A DNA stretch of 64,000 nt from Bondarzewia mesenterica (Eukaryota; Basidiomycota; Agaricomycetes; Russulales; Bondarzewiaceae). The stretch covers positions 21,172-85,171 of the forward strand of contig SGPL01000078.1 of the NCBI GenBank assembly GCA_004802705.1, given 5' to 3'. The notes beneath the pieces are model-generated. The model was given only the letters and a program-made list of their open reading frames with translations. It was not told the DNA's origin and ran no database searches. Below are positions 46,325-57,044 of the stretch, piece by piece; positions within the stretch are counted from its first letter, which is position 1, and the number at the start of each line of letters is the position of its first letter. The position numbers and the translations under genes are program-made.

Positions 46325-46699
46325 AGGACCCGCGAAGCTAGCCCGATGTTTCCCGAGAAAATAGCATATTTGAGGGTCAAATTTGGCCATTTTCTTCCCC
46401 GAAAATAGCATATTTTAGGCCGCGGAGCCGATAAAATACCATTTTCTTAACGGCCGATAGCATATTTGAGGCCGAGTCTGCTATTTTTTTTTCAATTTAC
46501 GCTGAAGCTGGCAGAATGGAGGGCAGATTCTGACAGAAACCCGCGCACGGTGTAACATAACGTGACTAAATGTGACTACCGTGACAAATCGTGACAAACC
46601 CTCACGACTATAGCATATTTTAGACCCAAAACATTGCATATTTGAGGCCCGATTTTGGGGTATACGACCGGGAAACATTAGGCTAGCTTCGCGGGTCCT
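46325..46699. mobile_element. Miniature inverted-repeat element (MITE-like), 375 bp
   Basis: The ends form terminal inverted repeats of about 31 bp (46325-46355 and 46669-46699) beginning AGGACCCGCGAAGCTAGCC and differing at only two positions. The interior is non-coding. It holds five same-strand copies of a 15-bp unit ATAGCATATTTGAGG (46361, 46405, 46457, 46610, 46633, with 0-2 changes) and a GTGAC(A/T)AA cluster at 46563-46597. Size, TIRs and lack of coding capacity fit a non-autonomous DNA transposon. I see no clear target-site duplication. It abuts the 5' end of the MLKL-like relic. Confidence 0.7.
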
Positions 46700-46706
46700 A
46701 CTCAGA

Positions 46707-48513
46707 GTTCTGAAAGTCCATGTTTCTGGCACCGGCGTGCTGAATTTTTCCATCTCTGCAGCCAAACTTGCTGCAGTACTAACGGATATTATGCAGATTC
46801 CACCTGCCTCGGCAGCTGCCAAAATCCTTGTCAAGATTCTTGAGACAGCACAGATGGGTACTTCGCCTGAAAACACTTAATTCACTTGTGGTAAGGCTAT
46901 CTGTCACCGCTATCAAGAATAATCAGGATGAATGCTTCCGCCTTGCGAGACGTGCTGCTCAGCTACTCGTAGATCTAGGACGTCGTATGGACGGGAAGTG
47001 GAACAACGCCCCAGCGGCTCTCAAAGAGAGTATTCGGGATTTTGAAGGGTAGGGGACTTGGACTGGGCACATTTCCTTTTGCATTTTGTTGATCCTTCGC
47101 CGCCAGCACGTTGACAGCTATTCATGAATTCATGCAGGATGCTGCGCAAATGAAGTGGTATCGCCGTGTCTTATCAAAATCTGCTATTGAGTCTGCCTTG
47201 ACGGACTACGGGTTGCAGTTGGAGGAAGCATGGCGTTCTTTTCAAGTACGTCTCCGCAGTTATGAAGTCGTCTTTAAAACTGATACACAGCTTTTCATAG
47301 ATGACATCCCTAACTGAGATGCAGTGCGCCATCGGTACCCAGCTTCAAATTACTACCAGTTCCGATTCCTCCATAGATGAGTTCGGGGTGAATAAGTGCA
47401 TGCATCAATCAACGCAACCCTCGTAATAATACGCCCTCAGTTTCACAGATATCATCGATCGAGCGTAACCCTCGGAAACATCATCCACGATGTACATGGG
47501 TGGTTCGTAGATGTGTATGACGCCAAAAAAGATGACCGGCAAGTCATACTGAAGCGATACGATGGCTCGAATGCTAATCAGGTGAATCGCCCGGTACCAT
47601 CTCCTTGAGCATTTCGCAGATGGAGGGAGGAGGCAAAAATCCTGCGCCAGCCCTAGTACGTAGTAACTGGTACATCTATAATTATCTGACTGATTTCAGA
47701 AACAAGTCATCAGAATTTGCCTCAACTCGTTGAGATTGGCGATTTTGGCTATGCCATTGGCAGTTCCTGTGAAACATTCCAGAAGTTAGGCAGTATATTT
47801 TGAACTCGGCTCGCGTCATCTCACAAATTCTGCCATCTCATCTGGCATGAAAGTCAGTTACGAGGATGCCTTGAGAGTCAATTGGCGTGCGAGTCCACCG
47901 TTCTTTGACGGACTTCAAAGGTTTGTGATATGCTTTCGGAGTCACCGTGCGGAATTATCTCTTATCTCTACCTTCAATAATTCAGATGGGCTATACAAAT
48001 ATCGTCTCAGTCAGCTGAGGCCTCCGCATCCGTTTATCGCATTATTGGTATTATGTCGGACTTCTTATGTGACATTTGGGAGGACGTTGTGAACAGCGCG
48101 CGTCCTGTCGTTCAACAACTGGGTGTTGAGCCTCATCGGTTGATGCTGAGTGAGTAGCGCCCTGTCTGCTATCTCCATTCACCAAAGTGCGCAAACGAAA
48201 GTTGTTCGATTTCGAGTATATTCATGATCCTCCACCGTCTTCTCCAACATCTTCAACGAATTCTCGCCTGCTCGGATCGCCCACAGCCACAAGTTATATG
48301 GCAACAATAGAAGAGATAGGAGAGACTGGCTCACCATCCGAATCACTTCAACGGAGTGACGATCCCTGCAAAGTGCAAACGGTGTTCCTAGTTACATCCG
48401 ACAAGGACTTCGTCGACTTCGCATACTATTGGACAGGTGACCCGACTGGAGCGCCCCGTCCACTGGAGTCATTGAATCTAACTTTCGCAGTGTCCGAGTA
48501 TAGAGTGAGCTGA
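46707..48513 (+). pseudogene. MLKL-N-terminal-domain plus kinase-like gene, apparently decayed
   Basis: Coding-like blocks run in order on the plus strand. A helical N-terminal part (VLNFSISAAKLAAVLTDI, PPASAAAKILVKILE; then NNQDECFRLARRAAQLLVD) continues over a clean intron at 47049 (TLTAIHEFMQDAAQMKWYRR). This pattern matches the four-helix MLKL-NTD adaptor domains common in Agaricomycetes. A kinase N-lobe-like part follows (VTLGNIIHDVHGWFVDVYDA, RQVILKRY, then WREEAKILRQP). Later exons are well formed (WAIQISSQSAEASASVY to 48150; RKRKLFDFEYIHDPPPSSP from 48187). At about 46855, 47620-47700 and 47785 neighbouring blocks change frame with no workable GT-AG intron, and no start codon is evident beside the transposon. 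It is best read as a damaged gene. Confidence 0.5.
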
Positions 48514-48825
48514 CACCATTGCCCTGCCTTTTGTGTTACTTTACGCCAGTGACGCTCACGTCAAGGCATCCTTATATTGAATACATGCGATCCGACGAAG
48601 AAGATTTCGCGGAGCCTCGGATCCAAGTACTACCCCAAGAATACTCAAGCTAGGTGGTTTCTGATTTCCAAAGTTACTGAGAAACCTGGCAATGGAGTAG
48701 CGCTCACCTGTTGCATATTTGTGTACTGATGATACCACAATAACGATGATTGTACAACTTGAATTTCATCCACTGTCTATGATACACATTACAAGAACGA
48801 CGAGACTCAACAGCTTTTATACAGC

Positions 48826-50652
48826 TCAGTGGCCAATGATATTCTGAGACTTGTAGCAGCCCTCAAGGTACTTGACTTCCTCGTCGGTAAGTTTGACGTG
48901 GACACCGGCTGGAAAGAACAGGCAATATGTATTCAGAGTTGAACTACATCAGAACAAATCTTTCATGTAAAGGACTTACCAGCGAGGTCGAGCAAGCTCT
49001 TGATGCTCGTGGGACCAACAACGGGGGCAGCAACCGCTGATAAGAAAAGGCGTGAGAATCGTACGTCGCCGTGCAAAGAAACACAATAGAATACGAACGG
49101 TCCTTGGCCAGAATCCAGGCGACGGCAATTTGGGCCATGCTGACGCCCTTCTTCTTGGCGATTTCCTCGACACTATCCAGATACGGTAGTCAGTAAACGA
49201 TGCAACAGCGTAGAAGGAAATGTAAGAGTCTCACCGGCCAATCGTCTCGGGCGCACCAGACTCAGGTGGGAAGGGGTATGCGGCATAAGGATCCGTCTCA
49301 GTACGTTTTGTCTTGACTTGACTGTTGTTGGGGCGGGTAAGGAAGCCACGGGCAAGAGGCGACCAAGGAATCGAGCTAACGCCGAGCATCTGGTATGCAA
49401 ATTAGCTTACTATATGCGCAAAAATGAGAACAAGATTGACCTTGAGCGCAGGCATCATCTCGCGCTCCTCTTCGCGATAGAGAAGAGAGTAGTGGTTTTG
49501 CATGCAGATGAAAGGGGTGAGGTTGTTGGCCAACGCGTAGTCTGCAGGTGAACCACTAGATCAGCAAGTGTCTATGGCAGATGGTTCGTTTGCCGTACTT
49601 TGCATGGCCTGGACTGTGGATCGTTCGCAAAGAGAATGTGTTAAGTGATTTGTGGTCTCGACTGGATCGACAAGAGCTTACATTGGTATGCCCAGCAAGA
49701 ACTCATCCCAATGTACCGGGCATAGCCAGCTTTGACGACATCGTTGAGCGCGTGCATCTAAATGGTGCTCGATGAGACATGACAAGGTATTAAATGAATT
49801 AAACCTGCGTACCGTCTCTGCGATCGGAGTCTCGGGGTCGAATCTGTGGCCTGCAAACCAACGAAATCAGTCCTGGTCTTGACGCATTCTGAGCCATGAG
49901 CTTACAGAGAAGGACATCAATGTAGTCAAGCTGGAGACGCTCGAGGCTCTTCTTGACCGCGTCGAAGATGTGCTGCGAGATAGTGGTTCAGCAGACAAAT
50001 ATAATCTCCAGTAAAGCACGTAGAACTGTGTACCTTGCGGCTGTTACCGTGCTGGTTGACATATCCATTGCCGTCCGGATCGTAGACGGTGATATAGCTA
50101 TCGCTGGGGACGCGGCCAACGACCCAGTAGCACTGATGAAGCAATCGTTAGGCGGATATCATTATGATCTTGAGCTTTAAACCAACCTTGCTAATGACGA
50201 CGATCTCATCACGAGGCAAGTTGTATTTCTTGATCGCCTTGCCCAAGGCCACCTCGGACAAGCCGTTGGAGTAGGTCTGGGCCGCGAGGTGTCAATGGCA
50301 ATCAATGGAATGGAACACAGACTTGAAAACTTACGTCGGCGGTGTCGAATGTCTGGATTCCAGCGTCGTAGCTGGAGAATAAGGGTGAAGTCTGAGGGAG
50401 TTTCACACAAATTACAGGAAGATCAGAACACTCACGCAGCTTTGATGGCTGTCATGGATTCCTCCTCGGGGAGGACCCAACCTTGCCATTTGGGATCGCC
50501 GTATTGCATCGTCCCAAGAATGAGTTTGGAGACCTTGAGCCCGGAGTTGCCGAGGCGCACTTACGGTGAAAACGTCAGGACACAGGACGCGAGGGCCAAA
50601 AATGCAACTCTAGCCACATACCATAGGGCATCTTCTTCGCGGGGGCGGACAT
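48826..50652 (-). CDS. Aldo/keto reductase, versicolorin-reductase/aryl-alcohol-dehydrogenase type
   Basis: Cytosolic NADPH-dependent oxidoreductase with a TIM barrel. Starts MSAPAKKMPY at 50652; the second exon continues VRLGNSGLKVSKLILGT. The catalytic tetrad is visible: Asp and Tyr in FDTADTYSNGLSEVALG, Lys in DEIVVISK, and His in DVLLCHRFDPETPI. Later blocks are YIGMSSC, FICMQNHYSLLYREEEREM, VSSIPWSPLARGFLTRP and the cofactor region AAPVVGPTSIKSLLDLA. The end is NIIGH-stop at 48826. About 345 residues, usual for the aryl-alcohol-dehydrogenase-like AKR clade, which in white-rot fungi reduces aromatic aldehydes. The substrate is not determined by sequence. Confidence 0.92.
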
Positions 50653-51071
50653 TTTGATTTTTCGACGAATTGAGGATGATCTGAGAAGGGTTGGGGATGC
50701 TTTTCCGAGATCCACACCAGTTTAAATAGCTACCCAGCAGATAATCATGTGCACGATAGAAGCCAATCCTTCCGAGGCGATCGGAGGGATGAAGGAGGGC
50801 ATTTATCAGCTCTGAATAGATGGAAACGTTGTCATTGCTAACGGACTGTCATCGATGGGACGCGTATGTGCCATCTAAGACGACGGAGCGGTCCTCCAGG
50901 GACGTTTTCCGTTGCTGACCTAACGCAGAAGACAATGGCCTTGTCTCGACGCTTACCTGTAGCCTCCGACGATATCGCGATTACATCAGAAATCTCGTCC
51001 TTATTTGTTCATTGTTTGTTTGTAATTAAACCGGAGGCTTTTGCCAAACATCCCAATCCGTCTACTACGCC
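50653..51071. other. Divergent promoter between the aldo/keto reductase and RPB4
   Basis: About 420 bp between two start codons facing apart. Nothing recognised beyond promoter sequence. Confidence 0.45.
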
Positions 51072-51710
51072 ATGACCACTCGTTTGCGCCACAGACCAAA
51101 TGCAGAGGAGGAAGATGCTGCTGCATTGAAGTTAGGCCCAGGTATGCACACTGTATCTCAATGGTTAAAGACCTAATTTACTATCAACTCTTTTCAGAAT
51201 TTAACAATGCTGGTTGCCTCTTGATTTCCGAGGTCAAATATCTTTTGGAGAATCGAGAACAGGATGCGCCAGACACTGCGTAAGGCCACAAGCTGGTTCA
51301 TAACATGCTTCTTCTATTCAATTTTGTTCACAGGGTCTACAACAAGACGCTGGAGTACGTTAAGACCTTCACGAAATTCAACACGACTGACTCTGCCTCC
51401 GCCGTCCGAGAGTACGTGATGTTCTGACACTGACAGTAGCAGGCATTCCTCATCCTCATTGCCACCTTCTATCAGAACACTTCGGAGAGAGCCGGCCCTA
51501 ACGCAGTTTGAGACTGCTCAAATTGCCAACCTCTGTCCAGCTGACGCAGAGGAAGCGAAGAGTATTATTCCAAGGTGCGTGTATCCAGCCCCTCAACGTC
51601 ATTTTTCGTTCTGCCTGATCGTCATCTGCTGTAGTCTTGTAAAAATTGATGACGACCGCCTGCAAGTACTATTAGATGAGATCCAAACGATGCGGAAGTT
51701 CCAGTCATAG
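51072..51710 (+). CDS. RPB4: RNA polymerase II subunit Rpb4
   Basis: Stalk subunit that pairs with Rpb7 on RNA polymerase II and also follows mRNA to the cytoplasm. Five exons (51072-51141, 51198-51279, 51334-51411, 51476-51574, 51635-51710) splice in frame to 134 residues, the normal compact length. Family motifs are FNNAGCLLISEVKYLLENR near the start, YVKTFTKFNT in the middle and the conserved C-terminal LTQFETAQIANLCP, EEAKSIIPSL, LQVLLDEIQTMRKF. It lacks the charged insert seen in yeast Rpb4, like most filamentous fungi. Confidence 0.95.
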
Positions 51711-51931
51711 CCTTAGGGTCTACACGCCGATCCCACATGTTTCATTACCTCCTATTCTTTCAACTGTGTTACATCACCTTGTGACTAGATTCTCGTTGAT
51801 CCCAAATGTTTCCCAAAACAAATGATGGTATGATGCTGAGATTCAAGATATTAATGTTAAATTAGAGGCAAGTACACGGCAGCAGACAACACGAAATCAT
51901 TATCACTTTCCATACAGCTTGAGCAGTCAGC

Positions 51932-54344
51932 CTATCCCTCCATATCAGCCAACTTCGTCTTATCCATTGCACCCTCCTGCTCCGCCTCAGCTTCATCTTC
52001 CTCATCCTGCTCAATATCGATCTTCGCGGCGGAATAGTCTGTAGCGTCAAACCTCTTCTTCTCCCTAAAGGGGTTCGTCCTTCGCTCGTTCTTCTTTATC
52101 ACAGCAGACGCGGGAATGATACCCTTCGGATTGAGGTATGATAGGTCACTGCCGGAGTACACGTCGATTGAGCGCACCCATGCGTCAAACCTGCACGTCC
52201 ACGAAGCGAAGATAAGGGATCAGCGCCAGCACGCGGGGAGAGCTATATTTTGGGGAAAGGGGTGCCCACACTCCACCACGATCCTCGATATCTCTCATCC
52301 GATCGTAAATATGTTCCTGCTTGAACTTCTCGATCGCCTCTTGATATATATCGAAGTCTATCGGGGGGCGGTATTCGGCGTCGGTTGGTTTGAGTTTCTC
52401 ACTGATGCTCGAGACTTTGCGATTATACGATTCAAATATAGGGTGTTCGAGGAGGAGCCCCAACGATGGCATTTTGGGGATGAAGACCAGACGAGGGCCA
52501 TAGAGCTGTGGAAAACGGGGAAGAAATTTGAGTACGAAAGGCACCTTCACGCCGGATTCAGAATCACCTCGTCCATAATTTGTGGCGGAGTGCCAGTGCG
52601 ACAAGAAAGAACCAGGGCAGCCATCATCTTGCGCTGCAAATGGCAGGTCAGTATACGGGTGCGGTTCAACGTCGTTCACGCCCGAAATACGTACGATCTG
52701 GAAAGCGAAGGATCATGTTTAAGTGCAAGTCAGATGTAGGAGCATACAACTACACACCTGATGAAGCATAAAGCTCTGTCCATGGAACATGACACTGATC
52801 CACTCCGTTTCTCCATAAACGACGGGTTCGAAGACCTGCAAATTCTCAGTATTCTTGTTTCCACCATGTCAAAAGTTCAGAGGGAGGGAGACAACAGACT
52901 TCGATCTTCCTCATATGCCTCTGCGTACTCCGATCACTAAAATCCCTTCCAACTGTGAAATTATGAAAATTATGTGTCGCCTCGAACTTTTTCACCGTCT
53001 CTCGCAGCCTCTCGACCATCTCCGGACTCGCTCTCCATCTCCGCTTCCTCTGCAGATCCTCTTCTTTGGAGCTCTCTGCATGGGCAGGATCCGACCAGAA
53101 GGGATCAGCGGGCGTGTTAGTAGAAGGCATATCGGACGAGGAGGACGATGGAGATTGGCTATGGAAGGTATTGTAGAGCCCGGTACCAGGTTTCGGAGGA
53201 ATGAGAAGGTATGTTGGGAAGAAGTAGGTGTATTTGCGACTGTCGCATGACCTGGAAGCAGATGCACAGTAAGACCGCCAAAAGTGATTCGTTAGATGTC
53301 GGATGGGCACTTACAATCTGGCATTGAACGAGTTTTGCACGCGCACGTACCCCCAAAGCCGGATTTCCGGCGGTAAGAACTCGTTGACCCGGACGACAAT
53401 ATCTGGCACGCCAGGGACCTGAGTGATTAACTTCATTGAAACGATGTTTCCGGCTGCGTGTACACCCGCATCTGTACGCGCTGCTCGTCCGAGGTTCACC
53501 TACAAGACAAGACGCGTTCATTTCCCGATAGACCCTCATGAAGGGATGCATACCTTGACAGGATCATCGGCATTATCCTGCGATACGGCACCAGCTTTCA
53601 CAAGAGCGTCAAATAGCACACCCTCGATTGTGCGCACATTTGGCTGTCTACAAGAAATAAAAATAACCGTCAAACAACAATAAGCCCGCAATTCATACGT
53701 ACAGTGAGAATGTGTCCATGAAGGCAAACGAAACAGACACGAGACACGCACATCTGCATCCCCGCACATCCCGTCCCACAGAACCCAATTAGCAGCGCGC
53801 ACTGTCTCTTCGGCAAACGAGGCGCTTTTTCTCCTTTCTCTTCCCCCTCTTGACCTGCGCCCACGGTTTCGCCATCCCCCCGTGTCCCCCTTCTCCTCCC
53901 GACGTTTTTACCATCTTCTTCTTTCCCCTTGCGGGATTTCGCGTACCCCGCCGCATCCCGTCTTGACATGTTCTTCTGCCGCCGTTTCCCCTCATCTGAC
54001 GGGCCGATGGTTGATGACAAGGGCTGTGCATCTATATCCGCGTCAGGATTAATCGGAGGGGAGGAGCGAGATGGAGGGGCTGCAGAGCCTGTTGCTGCGC
54101 GCTTTGGATCTGAATTAGAAAGGACTTCTTCTTCCAGAGGTCTTTTGGCGGGCACGTTGTGCCCGCTCACGTCTTCAGCATCAATCATGAGTGCGCGTAA
54201 GTTTATTGGTCGTGAGACAGGATGGGTTCGAGGGTGTACGACAGATGGAAAGCAGTGGAGGCGCAGGGTGATGCGCGCTGGTCTCAACGCGATAGACGAC
54301 CATCCACCCGGTAACATTTTGATACTATTCTTGAAAGTGGACAT
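51932..54344 (-). CDS. PUS1: tRNA pseudouridine synthase 1 (TruA family)
   Basis: Isomerises uridine to pseudouridine in tRNAs and some other RNAs. From ATG at 54344 the N-terminus is Arg-rich with no acidic residues over the first ~50 residues, like a mitochondrial presequence ([21 protein letters not shown]). An in-frame ATG near 54188 ([20 protein letters not shown]) could give a nuclear form. A charged linker precedes [16 protein letters not shown]. The catalytic Asp is in [16 protein letters not shown], followed by [43 protein letters not shown] and [10 protein letters not shown]. It ends ADMEG-stop at 51932 after an acidic tail. Full length for fungal Pus1. Confidence 0.93.
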
Positions 54345-55374
54345 TTGTAGTCAAATTATAGTCTCCTTTAGTCGAATCATAACTAAACGTAAGAGAAATA
54401 CAAACTCCGATAAGCCCTATTGCTTCTTAGGGCTTGTCGCTCACACTGCCAACAGATGGAAGACGAAAGTTTGGAAAGAAAAAAAAAAAGACATCACGGA
54501 CTCACTACCCAGTACTAGTACTCAGTACTCAGTACTCAGTGCTTAAACATCCAGATCTATCCATTCTCAGTTTTGCCAGAAGCATGCATTCACAGCCCGT
54601 TGAATTCCCAGGCTCCTCAGTGTCGGCGTCCTCGATCAGAATCGATATCGTTGTAACCTCCTCTCACGCAGCGATATACTGACAGGCACTTTCCACGCAT
54701 CCTATCCATCAAATTCGTGCGTTCCTTTTCATCTCTGTGCGTAACAGCCGGTCCCATCACTGAGACTGACATCGACGCCGTTGCATCAAACCTTTGTGCA
54801 AAGAACGAGTCGCATGTCTGTATTCCTGGATAACTGCGTATCTTCGCCCACCAAACACTATGCAACGGCGCGACGAGCTGAGACCGGAGGAAGTTGCTGG
54901 GCTCGACCCGAGCCCCTCACCAGCCCTCACCTCACACGTGAGCGGTCTTGGTATGAGACTAAGGAAGTTGCGTTGATTGGCGCACCACGATGGACACTGA
55001 CAGGCACCGTCATCATCCCATTGATGCAGCTCCCCCGTTTTCTGTCAATTGCGAGCATATGAGAGTCAGACATGTAAGTGGCTATGTCGCGCAACCTCAG
55101 GATGGGAACTTGAGGAGCCCAAAGCTCAGTCGGGACATGTAAGGCAGACAGTCGCAAGGAGTTGCTGAACTGAAACTTCACTCACTCACGTCAATTTGAA
55201 AAATAGTATCGTGATATATGGTCGTAATACCATACTCATACAGGAGCCACGGGCTGGGAATCCTACACATAAGTAAATTCAATGATCAAAAAGTGTGATA
55301 GCCATCCGGCCATCAATAAGTTCAACGCAACAGCACCAAAAAGAACCTACAAACGAAGGAGAAAAGTGCAAGTA
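54345..55374. other. Intergenic region
   Basis: About 1 kb between the PUS1 start and the stop of the next minus-strand gene. It includes a short tandem AGTACTC repeat at 54513-54540 and poly-A at 54480-54489. Open frames are short and unsupported. Confidence 0.45.
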
Positions 55375-57044
55375 TTAAGCAACGATATGCGAGTTAGCAA
55401 AAGTGATCTTCTGCGTAGCGTCTTGGAGCGAGAACTCGTCATCCTTCTGCATCCCAAGGATGTCGGGGTTGGACTCTGAGGCAGTCGACTGCGATGGCTT
55501 GGCGCGCATCTGGAACGAATCCTCTGGGCGCACCGCGAGACTGCCCGCGACAGTTGTCGAGGCCATACCGGTGCTGGTGGTGGAGCGCTTCGTGGATTTA
55601 TAGTTTTGAGCGAAGGCCATGGAGGACACAAGGGAGCGCGAGTCGTCGGGGCTTACACCGAGACCCACGCGGACTATGATCATGGAGAACTAAATGATAA
55701 ACCACATCAGCTGTTGATCCTTTGATCATACTCGAGAAATCACGAACCGCAACGCCCTATGCAACCACGTATGAGTTGGAGATAAATCGTGCCGTGGGAT
55801 TAAGGGGGGGAGAACTCACAATAATCGGTGATGTCTGCAAGTTCAAACACGGCGTCGCAGATTGAGAATGATGGATGTTTTTGATAAAATAAAAGCACTT
55901 ACAATATCTAAGAAGACATTGAATGCCGGTGTCGACTGAGTCACATAAGTAGCGACCACGAGAATCAACGTTGTCGAATAGATTGCGCCTAATGATCCGG
56001 CCAACGTCAGTAATACATCACCGGCCGTTCCAGTCTAAAGGATGGGCCTTACCAGACTCGACGACAATAACGATGATACGGCTGAAGCCGGAAAACGGCT
56101 TCATTTCCTTGTTTTGGGACGCAAAGAGTCGCTGACTTGCCCAGACGCGATAAGCAATCAGCGCTGCGTAGCGTCAAGAGCAAAGCGATAAGCGAACCGA
56201 GCTGGCAAGCAAGGAAACAGGCATACCGGTGCAGAGTCCATTGACAGCGAGCGTCGTCGCGAAGAACGTCTCGGTGATCCTGGCCTGCTCCTTCACATAG
56301 AAATTCTGACTTGGGTTCAGCTTTGTGAGGGCGATCACCGCGGCAATCCCGGTCCCTTATCGTTCGCGTAGTGAGATGTCTTTAGCTAATAAGGTCGTGA
56401 ATCACGCAAGCTCACCGACGTCGGCCAAGAATAGCAAGGCGGGGAAAGCAACGACGGTTAACATCCCATTCCAAACGACGAAACATCGATATAGCTTCAA
56501 AAAACCAGCGGAGACGTCAAGCACCGAGGAATAATAAATCGCATGAACGCAGACTCACGATGAAAGCGTCGGACACGGCGGTAATGGTCACATAAACAGC
56601 GGTCTTCATAACGCTACCCACTGACTTGACATCGCTATAGTAGAGATCCGCGCCGGCGACCAGATCGCTCGAACGGAACGCCAGTACGACACGAACTGCG
56701 TCAATAACGATATGCTAAATGCAAGGTCCGAAGGGCAATTCATTCGATCAGCGCTTGTTCGCAACAGGCCTGAGTGGGAGAATGGACACACCCAGGTGAT
56801 CAGACAGAACAGCATGCAGGTCGCAGCGAGCAGCCGCACGTTCATTGCGTTCTCCTTACGCCTTCCGAAGAGGATATTGAGACATGCTGCAAAGAGCAAA
56901 AGATAGAATCCTGCACACATCGCCATCATGAACGTTATTGTCGGCGCTCGCGTTCACTCGATCTAAACTCGCCGTAGCGTACTCACCATAAGTGACAGAC
57001 TCGATGCAGAGAGCGACGATCTCCGATTCTGCGAAGGAAAGCAT
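55375..57044 (-). CDS. Multi-pass (probably seven-helix) basidiomycete membrane protein
   Basis: Starts MLSFAESEIVALCIESVTYG at 57044. Hydrophobic exons alternate with short loops: GFYLLLFAACLNILFGRRKE, NVRLLAATCMLFCLITW, VVLAFRSSDLV, TAVYVTITAVSDAFI, LYRCFVVWN, TVVAFPALLFLADV, TFFATTLAVNGLCTALIAYR, SRIIVIVVESGAIYSTTLIL and SMIIVRVGLGVS. The C-terminal ~90 residues are polar and Ser/Thr-rich (KSTKRSTTSTG), as in a cytosolic tail. Agaricomycetes carry many paralogous proteins with this layout and the SMIIVRVGLG ending; their function is unknown, although receptor-like roles have been guessed. About 370-400 residues over many short exons. Not a mating pheromone receptor by motif. Confidence 0.75.
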
